This document shows, piece by piece, positions 7,388-16,341 of a stretch of DNA of 64,000 bases. The DNA is taken from the NCBI GenBank assembly GCA_015060695.1, contig SUYA01000009.1, forward strand, positions 31,893 to 95,892, read 5' to 3'. Position numbers and translations under genes: made by a program. Numbering within the stretch: the first letter of the stretch is position 1; the number at the start of each line of letters is the position of its first letter. The notes beneath the pieces are model-generated. The model ran no database searches, was not told where the DNA came from, and worked only from the letters and a program-made list of their open reading frames with translations. The stretch is from Mediterranea massiliensis (GTDB taxonomy: Bacteria; Bacteroidota; Bacteroidia; Bacteroidales; Bacteroidaceae).

Positions 7388-8824
7388 TCACCTCTTCCGG
7401 AAATAGCCTATGCTTTCCTTGAATGTCTGTGCCCCACTTAGCCACATCAGCACAAGGTATAGCGATGCAGCAATGGCAATCTTTCCTACAAACAACAAAT
7501 AGATGTTAGTGATGGGGCGAGTGAGGTAGTAACAAGCCAGCATACTGAACAGAGCTATCAGCAAGAAGGGTACTATGTCCATCAACAAATGATGAAAGCG
7601 ATAGCCTATCTCCCGATGAACAAAATAATACCACACAAACAGCCAAGCAATGTTGATGCAGACATAGGTAACAATCATGGTGTGTATGCCATAGGGGTAG
7701 ATGAAACAGATAACCAATAGTTGCAGCAACCCTAAAGAGATGTTACACCACATGTGGATATTAGACTTCCCCTTGCTGACCACCAAATTGGAACATAACC
7801 CGCATATAGGGATAAAGGCACCGCTGATGCATAATAACCGAAGTATTTGGGCACTTGCTGCCCATTTATCAGTGATGGCAATGGCAATCAACTCAGGGGC
7901 TATAAGTGACAAGCCAAACATGGCGGGAAAGGAGACAAAAGCCGTAAAGCGCATCATCTTGCGAAAGATGCGTAATTGACGCTCTTTATCGTCAGACACT
8001 TGGGCCAATATGGGGTGGGCCACACTGTTTATCATCCCACTTATCAAAGAGTGCCCCATCCCATTCCATTTATTGGCTTGGTTGTAGAAACCCACATCCT
8101 TGCTTGAATAGAATTTACCTAAGATAACCGAGAAGATGTTGTTATTTATATGATTGAATATATTGGTTGCCAACATCTTGCAACTGAATGAAAACATCTC
8201 CCGAATGGGGCGGAAGTCAAAGGTAAAGGTGGGTCGCCAAGGGGAGAAGTACCAATAGAAACACATCGCCACACTGATATAGACAATATTTTGTGTCGCA
8301 ATGCCCCAATAGGAGAAGCCGTTGTAAGCCAATGTAACCCCCACCGTACCGGATACAATCAAGGCGCTAATGCTGGTTATGGCTCGCTGTTTCACCATCA
8401 GTTTCTTATGCAGATAGGCACTTTGAGCCACCCCGGTACTGGAAATGACAAAGCCCAAGAAGCTATAACGAGCCAAAGCAGTCAGTTCCGGTTGGTTAAA
8501 GAAACGGGCTATTAAAGGGGCGCAAAAGTAAAGGATGGTATATATACAGAGGCTTGCCGAGATACTGAACCAAAAAACAGCGTTATAGTCATCGTGCCTA
8601 ATCTCTTTCCTGTTAATCAAGGCTGCAATGAAGCCACTCTCTTGCAAAGAGCCTGCTATAAGCGAGAAGATGGTGAGCATACCCACCATACCATAATCGG
8701 CAGGGGTAAGCAATCGAGCCAGAAAGATGCCAAAGAAAAGATTGAGCAACTGCATGGAAACGTTGCTCAATCCGCCCCAAAAGAGGCCTTTTGCGGTTTT
8801 ATCTTTCAATGACTGTCCGGCCAT
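7388..8824 (-). CDS. Wzx-type polysaccharide flippase (MOP superfamily)
   Basis: A 478-residue, highly hydrophobic protein with about 12-14 predicted membrane segments. It has the LPS-biosynthesis/WzxC-like signature at its N-terminus (KTAKGLFWGGLSNVSMQLLNLF, then ARLLTPADYGMVGM) and the typical middle segment FYSSKDVGFYNQA. It should move lipid-linked oligosaccharide units across the inner membrane. It starts 10 bp after metG ends on the same strand, so it could be read through from metG. It is the only transporter in the block; no Wzy polymerase, initiating transferase or chain-length regulator is seen, so this is not a complete capsule locus. Confidence 0.9.
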   Translation of the reverse strand: MAGQSLKDKTAKGLFWGGLSNVSMQLLNLFFGIFLARLLTPADYGMVGMLTIFSLIAGSLQESGFIAALINRKEIRHDDYNAVFWFSISASLCIYTILYFCAPLIARFFNQPELTALARYSFLGFVISSTGVAQSAYLHKKLMVKQRAITSISALIVSGTVGVTLAYNGFSYWGIATQNIVYISVAMCFYWYFSPWRPTFTFDFRPIREMFSFSCKMLATNIFNHINNNIFSVILGKFYSSKDVGFYNQANKWNGMGHSLISGMINSVAHPILAQVSDDKERQLRIFRKMMRFTAFVSFPAMFGLSLIAPELIAIAITDKWAASAQILRLLCISGAFIPICGLCSNLVVSKGKSNIHMWCNISLGLLQLLVICFIYPYGIHTMIVTYVCINIAWLFVWYYFVHREIGYRFHHLLMDIVPFLLIALFSMLACYYLTRPITNIYLLFVGKIAIAASLYLVLMWLSGAQTFKESIGYFRKR

Positions 8825-8834
8825 TCTGCTTGCA

Positions 8835-10877
8835 TTACTTCACTTCACTACCCGGCTTCACCTCTTTCAACAGAGAGGTAACGGCCAGTGAGCCGTCGTA
8901 GTTTTCGGCACTGAGAATCATACCCTCGCTCACCAAGCCGTTCTTGAATTGGCGCGGAGCCAAGTTGGCAATAAACAGCACTTGCTTGCCTACCAACTCT
9001 TCAGGTTGATAGTGTTGGGCTATGCCACTGACAATGGTACGGTTCTCCAATCCATCGGCAATCTTGAATTGCAACAGTTTCTTCATCTTGGGCACAGCGG
9101 TACACTCAAGCACAGTACCTACCCGAATATCCAACTTTTCGAAATCTTCGAAACTGATGATGGGTTTAATGGGGTTAGCCTTATAGTTGGCTGCCTCGTT
9201 CAGCTTCTTGATATCTTCCAAACGTTGCATTTGAGCATCAATGGCACTGTCTTCTATCTTTTCGAAGAGCAGGGCAGGCTCACCCAACTGATGGCCGGCT
9301 TTCAACAAATCGGTGCTACCCAACTGATTCCATTCGAAACTTTCCATATTCAACATCTTGCGCAGTTTTTCACTACTGAAAGGCAAGAACGGTTCGAAGG
9401 CAATGGCCAGGTTAGCTACCAATTGAAGTGAGATGTGCAAGATGGTCTTCACCCGTTCAGGATCGGTCTTGATAACCTTCCACGGTTCGCAATCGGCCAA
9501 GTATTTGTTGCCGATACGTGCCAAATTCATGGCCTCTTTTTGTGCATCGCGGAATTTAAATACGTCGAGTAACTTTTCTACCTCTTGCTTCACGTCGGCA
9601 AACTCTTTCAACGTCTCCTTGTCATACTCTGTCAGTTCGCCACATGCCGGTACCACGCCATCGTAATACTTCTTGGTCAGTTGCAGGGCACGATTCACAA
9701 AGTTACCATATACGGCCACCAGTTCGTTGTTATTGCGTGCCTGAAAATCGCGCCAAGTAAAGTTGTTGTCTTTCGTTTCCGGAGCATTGGCGGTAAGTAC
9801 ATAACGCAATACGTCTTGCTTGCCGGGGAAATCTACTAAGTATTCGTGCAACCACACCGCCCAATTGCGGCTGGTAGAAATCTTATCGTCTTCCAGATTC
9901 AAGAATTCGTTGCTGGGCACATTGTCGGGCAAGATGTAACTGCCTTCGGCTTTCAACATGGCGGGGAATACGATGCAGTGGAACACGATGTTGTCTTTAC
10001 CAATGAAGTGTACCAAGCGTGTTTCGGGGTCTTTCCACCAAGTTTCCCACGTGTCGGGCAACAGTTCTTTCGTGTTACTGATGTAGCCGATGGGAGCATC
10101 AAACCATACGTAAAGCACTTTTCCCTCGGCACCCTCTACGGGCACAGGGATACCCCAATCGAGGTCACGACTTACGGCACGAGGTTGCAAGCCCATGTCG
10201 AGCCAACTCTTGCATTGGCCATATACGTTGGGACGCCACTCTTTGTGCTCTTCCAGAATCCATTGACGCAACCACTCTTCGTGTTGGTCAAGAGGCAGAT
10301 ACCAATGCTTGGTTTCTCTCATCACCGGCTGACTACCGCTAATGGCACTCTTCGGATTAATCAAATCGGTGGGACTGAGGCTGGTACCGCACTTCTCACA
10401 TTGGTCGCCGTATGCTCCTTCGGCATGGCAATGGGGACATTCACCGGTGATATAACGGTCGGCCAAGAACTGTTTGGCCTCTTCGTCGTAGTACTGCATG
10501 GAGGTTTTTTCCACAAATTTACCCTCGTCATACAGCTTGCGGAAGAAATTGCTGGCTACTTCGCGATGGGTGCTTGAAGTAGTACGGCTATATACATCGA
10601 ACGAGATGCCAAATTCCTTGAATGAATCCTTGATGAGATTATGGTAACGATCTACTACATCTTGCGGAGTAATGCCCTCTTTCTTGGCACGGATGGTGAT
10701 GGGCACACCGTGTTCATCACTACCCCCGATAAATAACACTTCTTCTTTCTTTAATCTCAAGTAGCGGACATAGATGTCAGCTGGCACATATACGCCGGCC
10801 AAGTGTCCGATGTGTACAGGACCGTTGGCATAGGGCAAGGCCGATGTCACGGTGGTACGTTTGAACTTTTTTTCCAT
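8835..10877 (-). CDS. metG: Methionine--tRNA ligase
   Basis: A 680-residue MetRS charging tRNA-Met. The class I HIGH motif is [13 protein letters not shown] near residue 16; the zinc knuckle [18 protein letters not shown] is near residue 150; the KMSKS equivalent is [10 protein letters not shown] near residue 335. The last ~110 residues ([20 protein letters not shown] to the end) are the EMAP-II-like tRNA-binding domain used for dimerisation and tRNA capture. Length and layout fit the long bacterial form. The gene lies downstream of aroQ and the O-methyltransferase on the same strand, but has its own promoter at 10909-10940. Confidence 0.98.
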   Translation of the reverse strand: MEKKFKRTTVTSALPYANGPVHIGHLAGVYVPADIYVRYLRLKKEEVLFIGGSDEHGVPITIRAKKEGITPQDVVDRYHNLIKDSFKEFGISFDVYSRTTSSTHREVASNFFRKLYDEGKFVEKTSMQYYDEEAKQFLADRYITGECPHCHAEGAYGDQCEKCGTSLSPTDLINPKSAISGSQPVMRETKHWYLPLDQHEEWLRQWILEEHKEWRPNVYGQCKSWLDMGLQPRAVSRDLDWGIPVPVEGAEGKVLYVWFDAPIGYISNTKELLPDTWETWWKDPETRLVHFIGKDNIVFHCIVFPAMLKAEGSYILPDNVPSNEFLNLEDDKISTSRNWAVWLHEYLVDFPGKQDVLRYVLTANAPETKDNNFTWRDFQARNNNELVAVYGNFVNRALQLTKKYYDGVVPACGELTEYDKETLKEFADVKQEVEKLLDVFKFRDAQKEAMNLARIGNKYLADCEPWKVIKTDPERVKTILHISLQLVANLAIAFEPFLPFSSEKLRKMLNMESFEWNQLGSTDLLKAGHQLGEPALLFEKIEDSAIDAQMQRLEDIKKLNEAANYKANPIKPIISFEDFEKLDIRVGTVLECTAVPKMKKLLQFKIADGLENRTIVSGIAQHYQPEELVGKQVLFIANLAPRQFKNGLVSEGMILSAENYDGSLAVTSLLKEVKPGSEVK

Positions 10878-10897
10878 ATTGTGTGATTGTTTTTCTA

Positions 10898-11545
10898 TTA
10901 ATAATGTGCAAAGGTAGTGTTTTTTCTGATAATCGTCAAACCGTCTCGCAGGGGAAGTATCACTTTTTCCACACGACTATCTTTAGCTACCCGGTCGTTG
11001 AATTCCTTGATGCGAATGGTTTGCAAGTCGTTGGGGTGCGGATGCTCTTCCAACACATGGCCATCCCATAGCGTATTGTCAGCAATTATGTACCCCCCTT
11101 CGTTCAGCAACGGAAGCACCAATTCGTAGTAGTCAATATACTTACGCTTGTCGGCATCCATGAAGACCAAGTCGAATCGTTGGTTGAGTTCCGGTATCAG
11201 TGTCAAGGCATCGCCTATGTAAAATTTTATCTTATCGGCATAAGGAGAGTTTTCCAACCAGGGACGTGTAAAGTCTTCTTGTTCATCATTTATTTCAATA
11301 GTATGTAACACACTTCCTTCCGGCAATCCTTCGGCCAAACAGAGTGCAGAGTATCCACTGTAAGTACCAATTTCCAGCACCTGCTTGGGGCGAATCATTT
11401 GTACAAACATTTTTAGCATTCTTCCCTGCAAGTGTCCCGACGCCATGCGGGGATATAGCAAGCGCAGATGAGTGTCCCGATAGAGGGCATTCAGGTAGTC
11501 GCCTTCCGGGTCGATGTGTTGCAGAATATACTCGTCTATTGTCAT
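10898..11545 (-). CDS. SAM-dependent O-methyltransferase (class I, CCoAMT/COMT-like)
   Basis: A 215-residue methyltransferase. I take the ATG at 11545 ([18 protein letters not shown]) rather than the 30-residue longer track start, because the extension would overlap aroQ. The SAM-binding motif is [20 protein letters not shown], followed by [11 protein letters not shown], and the metal/catalytic motif [18 protein letters not shown] with [12 protein letters not shown], all typical of cation-dependent catechol-type O-methyltransferases (YrrM-like). The natural substrate is unknown. It lies 11 bp after aroQ on the same strand and is very probably co-transcribed with it. Confidence 0.88.
   Translation of the reverse strand: MTIDEYILQHIDPEGDYLNALYRDTHLRLLYPRMASGHLQGRMLKMFVQMIRPKQVLEIGTYSGYSALCLAEGLPEGSVLHTIEINDEQEDFTRPWLENSPYADKIKFYIGDALTLIPELNQRFDLVFMDADKRKYIDYYELVLPLLNEGGYIIADNTLWDGHVLEEHPHPNDLQTIRIKEFNDRVAKDSRVEKVILPLRDGLTIIRKNTTFAHY
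10909..10940 (-). promoter_or_regulatory. Promoter of metG, inside the 3' end of the upstream gene
   Basis: On the minus strand TTTG (10940-10937), 20 bp, TACCTTTG (10916-10909) fits the consensus. It lies within the last codons of the O-methyltransferase gene and 32 bp before metG. Confidence 0.65.
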
Positions 11546-11556
11546 TATATTTCTTT

Positions 11557-11976
11557 TTATGCTCCTACCAATGCCTCTATGGCCAATCGGTACGAATGAA
11601 GTCCGAATCCCAGTATCACACCCCGACAAGCACAAGAAATCATGGACTTATGCCGAAACTCCTCGCGAGCATGAACGTTGGAAATGTGTACCTCGATGAC
11701 CGGAGCAGTAATGGCTCGGATGGCATCTTGCAAAGCAATGGAAGTGTGTGTGTAGGCACCGGCATTCAGCACAATGCCGTCGATGTCAAATCCCACCTCC
11801 TGTATCTTGTCAATCAACTCGCCTTCGATGTTCGATTGGAAGTAATCAATCTCTACATCGACATATTTCTTGCGTAGTTCGGCCAAATAATCTTCGAACG
11901 TCACACTGCCATAGATGGAGGGTTCACGCTTGCCCAACAGGTTTATGTTGGGGCCGTTGATAATCTGTATTTTCAT
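11557..11976 (-). CDS. aroQ: 3-dehydroquinate dehydratase, type II
   Basis: A 139-residue cytosolic shikimate-pathway enzyme converting 3-dehydroquinate to 3-dehydroshikimate. It has the type II signature: INGPNINLLGKREPSIYG at the N-terminus with the catalytic tyrosine, GIVLNAGAYTHTSIAL with the substrate-binding Asn, VIEVHISNVHAREEFRHKS with the catalytic histidine, and GVILGFGLHSYRLAIEAL at the C-terminus. The length is normal for the dodecameric form. It is the first gene of a minus-strand run aroQ - O-methyltransferase - metG, and is divergent from xerD across a palindromic repeat. Confidence 0.97.
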   Translation of the reverse strand: MKIQIINGPNINLLGKREPSIYGSVTFEDYLAELRKKYVDVEIDYFQSNIEGELIDKIQEVGFDIDGIVLNAGAYTHTSIALQDAIRAITAPVIEVHISNVHAREEFRHKSMISCACRGVILGFGLHSYRLAIEALVGA

Positions 11977-12104
11977 AATCGTTTCTTGTTTGAAGAAAAA
12001 TCATGCAATTTTCGGGAAAAAACTCGACATCTGCAAACATTCGGCCGATAAAATAGGGTCGTATGCCGTCATTCCCCCTTTCTGACGACCATTTGAGTCG
12101 TTTG

Positions 12105-12305
12105 TTCGCCGCTTCTCCGCACCTCGTTCGCTTTTGGGTCGCTTCTCGTTCGGAACTGCTTCGGTATTTGTTCGGTGTTTCTTCGGTGTTTCTTCGGTCG
12201 TTGTTCGGTCCTATAGAGAGCGAAGGATGACCGAAGAAACACCGAAGAACGACCGAACAGCGCGCGTACGCGTAGCGAGGATGGTACGACCCGAAAGCGA
12301 AGAAA
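12105..12305. repeat. Long palindromic repeat of 11-bp units around CTATAG (copy 1)
   Basis: A GC-rich inverted repeat in the aroQ-xerD spacer. The left arm is a run of 11-bp units such as TTCGGTATTTG, TTCGGTGTTTC, TTCGGTGTTTC, TTCGGTCGTTG; the right arm has the complementary CCGAAGAAACA, CCGAAGAACGA units. The centre is GGTCCTATAGAGAGCG (12207-12222). Outer arms CGCTTTTGGGTCGC (12129-12142) and GACCCGAAAGCG also pair. A homologous copy in the opposite orientation is at 45275-45465, sharing the 16-bp centre and a 22-bp right-arm segment exactly. The short ORFs drawn across it on both strands are by-products of the repeat. Confidence 0.8.
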
Positions 12306-12329
12306 GTAGCATCGTGTTGAAAAAAACAG

Positions 12330-12337
12330 TATCTTTG
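12330..12337 (+). promoter_or_regulatory. Candidate -7 element (TATCTTTG) of xerD
   Basis: TATCTTTG fits the consensus and lies 38 bp before the xerD ATG, just outside the palindromic repeat. No good -33 box was found. Confidence 0.45.
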
Positions 12338-12374
12338 CCCTGCGTTTACGAATTTGAGATTGGGATTTTGAAAA

Positions 12375-13304
12375 ATGGCAAACGAACGACAGAAACAGGT
12401 CATCAAGCGGTATCAGCAATACTTGCGGTTGGAGAAAGCACTTTCGGCCAACACGCTTGATGCTTATATGCGCGATTTGGAGAAATTACTTCGTTTCTTG
12501 GAGGCCGAAGGAATGAGTGTGTTCGATGTAACGCTGGACGACTTGCAACGATTTGCGGCCGGATTGCACGATGTAGGTATCCATCCCCGTTCGCAAGCCC
12601 GCATCATTTCGGGCATCCGCTCGTTTTTCCATTTCATGGTGCTGAGCGATGTGCAAGATGTCGATCCCAGCGAACTGCTTGAAGCTCCCAAGATAGGATT
12701 CAAGTTGCCGGAATACCTGACGGTGGAGGAAATTGACGCACTGATTGCCGCCATTGACTTGAGCAAGAACGAAGGGCATCGCAACCGGGCCATTCTGGAG
12801 ACGCTGTATAGTTGCGGCCTGCGGGTTTCAGAGCTATGCAACCTGAAGATTTCGAACCTGCACTTCAGACAAGGCTACATCAGAGTAGAGGGAAAGGGTA
12901 GCAAGCAACGGTTAGTACCCATTTCGAAGCGAGCCATACAAGAAATTGAAAAATGGTTTAAGGTGCGCCGCCACTGGAACATCAAGCCCGGCCATGAAGA
13001 TTTTGTTTTCTTAGCCCGTCGCGGAAATGCCATCGGCCGCATCATGGTTTTCCACCTCATCAAGGAGCTGTCCGAACAGGTAGGACTGAAAAAAAACATC
13101 AGCCCACACACCTTTCGCCACTCGTTTGCCACCCACCTGTTGGAAGGGGGTGCCAACCTACGAGCCATTCAAAGCATGCTGGGGCACGAAACCATTGCGG
13201 CAACCGAAATTTATGTCCATATTGACCGTAAACGGCTGCGTGAAGAGATATTAAACCACCATCCACGCAACATAAAGTACCGAAAAGAGCATGAATTTTA
13301 TTAA
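12375..13304 (+). CDS. xerD: Tyrosine recombinase XerD
   Basis: A 309-residue integrase-family recombinase, resolving chromosome dimers at dif together with a XerC partner. Residues ~8-95 are the SAM-like core-binding domain (YLRLEKALSANTLDAYMRDLEKLLRFL). The catalytic domain carries the Arg in YSCGLRVSELCNL, the Lys in VEGKGSKQRLVPIS, the HxxR box HTFRHSFATHLLEGGANL, and the nucleophilic Tyr in GHETIAATEIYVHID. The length fits a housekeeping Xer protein rather than a mobile-element integrase, and no attachment sites are seen. Bacteroidales carry several Xer-like proteins, so XerC is a less likely alternative. Confidence 0.9.
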   Translation: MANERQKQVIKRYQQYLRLEKALSANTLDAYMRDLEKLLRFLEAEGMSVFDVTLDDLQRFAAGLHDVGIHPRSQARIISGIRSFFHFMVLSDVQDVDPSELLEAPKIGFKLPEYLTVEEIDALIAAIDLSKNEGHRNRAILETLYSCGLRVSELCNLKISNLHFRQGYIRVEGKGSKQRLVPISKRAIQEIEKWFKVRRHWNIKPGHEDFVFLARRGNAIGRIMVFHLIKELSEQVGLKKNISPHTFRHSFATHLLEGGANLRAIQSMLGHETIAATEIYVHIDRKRLREEILNHHPRNIKYRKEHEFY

Positions 13305-13352
13305 TTTATAATAAATATTTGCTTTCCTATTGACACCGAGTGCAATTTTTTA

Positions 13353-13360
13353 TATCTTTG
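13353..13360 (+). promoter_or_regulatory. -7 element (TATCTTTG) of the TPR lipoprotein gene
   Basis: TATCTTTG with TTGA (13330-13333) 19 bp upstream, a near-consensus pair. It leaves an ~80-nt leader before the ATG at 13441. Confidence 0.55.
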
Positions 13361-13440
13361 TGCCTGCATTCTATACTCTGTAGTGAAGTGTGTTTTGAAA
13401 AAACAATAATTTTAGTATAAACTTTTAATTTCTAACAACA

Positions 13441-15132
13441 ATGATTAAAAAGCTGTATTTGCCTTTTGTATTGGCAATGGTTGCTGTTCTTACATCTTGT
13501 AGCAGCAAAATGGGTGAGTTGTCATCTGACTATTTTACAGTGACTCCTCAAGTGTTGGAAGCTGTTGGTGGCAAGGTTCCTGCTACTATCAACGGCAAAT
13601 TCCCCGAAAAGTATTTCAACAAGAAAGCTGTAGTTGAAGTAACTCCGGTATTGAAGTGGAATGGCGGTGAAGCAAAGAGCCAACCGGCTGTTTTCCAAGG
13701 TGAAAAGGTACAAGGCAACGACCAAACCATCTCTTACAAAATGGGTGGTAGCTACACTATGAAGGCTTCTTTCGACTATGTTCCCGAAATGGCTAAGTCT
13801 GAATTATTCTTGGAATTCAACGCCAAGATTGGTGACAAGGTAATCGAAATCCCCGCTGTTAAGATTGCCGACGGTGTTATCTCTACTTCTGAATTGGTAG
13901 AAGCTACCGTAGGTAGTGCAAACGTAGCTTTGAGCGAAGATGCTTTCCAACGCATCATCAAGGAAAAGCACGAAGCTAACATCATGTTCTTGATTCAACA
14001 AGCTAACGTTCGCTCAAGCGAATTGAAGACCGCTAAGGCTTTCCAAGCTGAAGTGAAGAACATTGGTGAAACTCCTAACCGCGAAATCACTAACATCGAA
14101 GTATCGGCTTACGCTTCTCCCGATGGTGCCCTCGACCTCAACCAAGGTTTGGCAGAAAAACGTCAAGATGCAGCTGCTAAGGTGGTTAACCGCAACTTGA
14201 AGAAAGACAAGATGGAAGCTACCGTTGATACCAAGTATACTGCTGAAGACTGGGAAGGCTTCCAAGAACTCGTATCTAAGTCTAACATCCAAGACAAAGA
14301 ACTTATCCTTCGTGTTCTCTCAATGTACAAAGAACCTGAACAACGCGAACAAGAAATCAAGAACATTTCTTCTGTTTACAGCACTTTGGCTGACGAAATC
14401 TTGCCGCAATTGCGTCGTTCTCGTTTGACTTTGAACTACAACGTTATCGGTAAGTCTGACGAAGAAATCGCTAACTTGGCTGCTACTGATGCTAAGCAAT
14501 TGAACATCGAAGAGTTGCTTTACGCTGCTACTTTGACTAACGATGCTGCCAAGAAGGAAGCTATCTACACCAAGGCTACTCAAATCTATCCGAACGACTT
14601 CCGCGCTTACAACAACCTCGGTAAGTTGGCTTACGAAGCCGGTAACCTTGACAAGGCTGAAGCATACTTCAAGAAGTCATTGTCAGTAAAAGAAAATGCC
14701 GATGCCAACATGAACCTCGGTTTGATTGCTTTGGCTAAGAGCGACGCTGCTGCTGCCGAAGCTGCTTTGGGTAAGGCTGCTGCTGCCGAAGAAATCAACG
14801 AAGCATTGGGTAACCTCTATATCGCACAAGGTCAATATGAAAGAGCTGTCAACGCATTTGGCGATGCTAAGACTAACAGTGCTGCTTTGGCTCAAATCTT
14901 GGCTAAGGACTACAACAAGGCTAAGACTACTTTGGCTAATGTAGAAAACAAGGATGCTTATACCGACTATCTGAATGCTGTTTTGGGCGCTCGCACCAAC
15001 AACTCTTCTATGGTAATGGACGGTTTGAAGGCTGCTATCGCTAAAGACGCTACTTTGGCTAAGAAGGCTGCTACCGACCTCGAATTTGCTAAGTATTTCA
15101 CTGACGCAACTTTCGCCGGTCTTGTTAAGTAA
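13441..15132 (+). CDS. Abundant envelope lipoprotein with OmpA-like segment and TPR repeats
   Basis: A 563-residue protein with a lipoprotein signal (MIKKLYLPFVLAMVAVLTSC, Cys at residue 20). Residues ~25-160 form a beta-rich region of unknown function. Residues ~205-250 (IEVSAYASPDGALDLNQGLAEKRQ) resemble the OmpA-type peptidoglycan-binding motif where a small residue pattern precedes N..L..R. From about residue 375, TPR-like helical pairs follow (YNNLGKLAYEAGNLDKAEAYF, NMNLGLIALAKSDAAAAE, ALGNLYIAQGQYERAVNAF). Codon use is strongly biased (GCT, AAC, GAA, CGT), a sign of very high expression. It has its own promoter and terminator. The exact function is unknown; an envelope scaffold is my inference. 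Confidence 0.7.
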   Translation: MIKKLYLPFVLAMVAVLTSCSSKMGELSSDYFTVTPQVLEAVGGKVPATINGKFPEKYFNKKAVVEVTPVLKWNGGEAKSQPAVFQGEKVQGNDQTISYKMGGSYTMKASFDYVPEMAKSELFLEFNAKIGDKVIEIPAVKIADGVISTSELVEATVGSANVALSEDAFQRIIKEKHEANIMFLIQQANVRSSELKTAKAFQAEVKNIGETPNREITNIEVSAYASPDGALDLNQGLAEKRQDAAAKVVNRNLKKDKMEATVDTKYTAEDWEGFQELVSKSNIQDKELILRVLSMYKEPEQREQEIKNISSVYSTLADEILPQLRRSRLTLNYNVIGKSDEEIANLAATDAKQLNIEELLYAATLTNDAAKKEAIYTKATQIYPNDFRAYNNLGKLAYEAGNLDKAEAYFKKSLSVKENADANMNLGLIALAKSDAAAAEAALGKAAAAEEINEALGNLYIAQGQYERAVNAFGDAKTNSAALAQILAKDYNKAKTTLANVENKDAYTDYLNAVLGARTNNSSMVMDGLKAAIAKDATLAKKAATDLEFAKYFTDATFAGLVK

Positions 15133-15163
15133 TCAACTTTTTCAAGAATAGCATAAACGTTAT

Positions 15164-15197
15164 GAGGGTACATCTACCGGATGTGCCCTCTTTTTTT
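15164..15197 (+). terminator. Rho-independent terminator after the TPR lipoprotein gene
   Basis: Stem GAGGGTACATC / GATGTGCCCTC followed by seven T residues, 31 bp after the stop codon. Confidence 0.85.
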
Positions 15198-15244
15198 ATA
15201 GAAACATGGTAGCTTAATCAAACTTTTGCATTATTTTTGCAAGC

Positions 15245-16312
15245 ATGAAAAGATATGCATGGATATATTTTATTCTCGCGCTTGTGTGGGCTGCCTGTAG
15301 CGAAGAGAAAAACAGTTCTACCCTTGTTCGCGGAGAGTTGAAAGGGTTGGGAAACGACACCTTATATATATATGGCATGGATAAACTACATGACCGTATG
15401 GATACTATAGCGGTTGTGGAAGACAAGTTTGAAGCCGAAGTGCAGGTAGATACCACGGTAGGTACTTGGCTCCTATTCAGTGATGGCTTTCAGTTCCCTC
15501 TCTTTTTAGGAAAGGGAGAGAAAATTACCTTAGAGGGAAATGCAACAGAGCCTGCTACCATGCAAGCAAAAGGGAATTTGCCTAACGAGGAGTTTATGCA
15601 GTTCCGAAAAGAAATAAATGCCCAAAATCTGACTTCAGAAAAAGCATTGTTGGCTAAAGCAGATTCATTTATTACCTCTCATCCTTTTTCACTGGTCAGC
15701 ATCTACTTGTTAGACAAATATTTCGTACAAGTGGAAAATCCTGACACCAAACAGATCAATCGGCTGATAGAAAGCATGAGTGGCGAACTGAAGGATAGGC
15801 CTTACATCAGAGAACTAAAAAGTGTATTAGAAGAGTTTAACAACGGTGCCATCGCAAAAATAGCCCCTTATTTCCGCCTTAAAAACGAGAAGGGAGAAGA
15901 GATAAGCCGTGCAACCTTTGCCGGTAAATACCTGCTAATAAACTTCTGGGCTTCATACGATGCCGAAAGTAGAAAATTCAACGAACTACTAAAACGCATT
16001 TACAAAGAGGAAAAGAAGAACGAAAAGTTTGCTTTGCTCAGCATCTCGTTGGACGATGATAAAGAAGCATGGAAATCGGCTGTGTCAAAAGACACGTTGC
16101 AATGGGAGCAAGTCCGCTGTCCGGAAAGTTGGAATGCCGAAGTAGTCAACCTGTTTGGCATACGTACACTTCCTTCCAGCTTCTTGTTGAATACAGCCGG
16201 ACGCATAGAACAACGCAATTTGGACGAAGCGTCCATCCGCAAGCTGTTAGAACGAATTGAGCGCGAAGAAAAAGAGAAGAAAGAGCGAGACAAAAAGAGT
16301 AAGAAGAGGTAA
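15245..16312 (+). CDS. Thioredoxin-fold lipoprotein with N-terminal DUF4369-like domain, lacking CXXC
   Basis: A 355-residue protein with a signal peptide ending ALVWAACSEE, a lipobox. Residues ~25-115 (GELKGLGNDTLYIYGMD...GEKITLEGNA) resemble the DUF4369 domain common before TlpA-like domains in Bacteroidetes. Residues ~205-335 are an AhpC/TlpA thioredoxin fold: GKYLLINFWASYDAESRKFN, LLSISLDDDKEAWKSAV, and the cis-Pro loop GIRTLPSSFLLN. At the position where TlpA has WCGPCR, this protein has SYDAESR, so both redox cysteines are gone and it cannot be a normal thiol oxidoreductase. The C-terminal ~20 residues are a run of Lys/Glu/Arg. TATTTTTG at 15232-15239 ends only 5 bp before the ATG, suggesting a very short or absent leader. 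Confidence 0.8.
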   Translation: MKRYAWIYFILALVWAACSEEKNSSTLVRGELKGLGNDTLYIYGMDKLHDRMDTIAVVEDKFEAEVQVDTTVGTWLLFSDGFQFPLFLGKGEKITLEGNATEPATMQAKGNLPNEEFMQFRKEINAQNLTSEKALLAKADSFITSHPFSLVSIYLLDKYFVQVENPDTKQINRLIESMSGELKDRPYIRELKSVLEEFNNGAIAKIAPYFRLKNEKGEEISRATFAGKYLLINFWASYDAESRKFNELLKRIYKEEKKNEKFALLSISLDDDKEAWKSAVSKDTLQWEQVRCPESWNAEVVNLFGIRTLPSSFLLNTAGRIEQRNLDEASIRKLLERIEREEKEKKERDKKSKKR

Positions 16313-16341
16313 ATCTATATATAGTGTAACAGGTTATCATT

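Noticed and set aside
1908-8824. Complete capsule or O-antigen locus
   Set aside because: No initiating transferase, Wzy polymerase, Wza/Wzc or UpxY/UpxZ-type regulator is present; only glycosyltransferases, a Stealth gene and a flippase.
9846-10577. 243-residue plus-strand ORF inside metG
   Set aside because: Shadow of a well-supported gene on the other strand.
12134-12460. ORFs on both strands through the palindromic repeat (12134-12460 plus, 11924-12406 and 12069-12419 minus)
   Set aside because: Their residues come from the 11-bp repeat read in several frames, they overlap aroQ or xerD, and they have no start signals.
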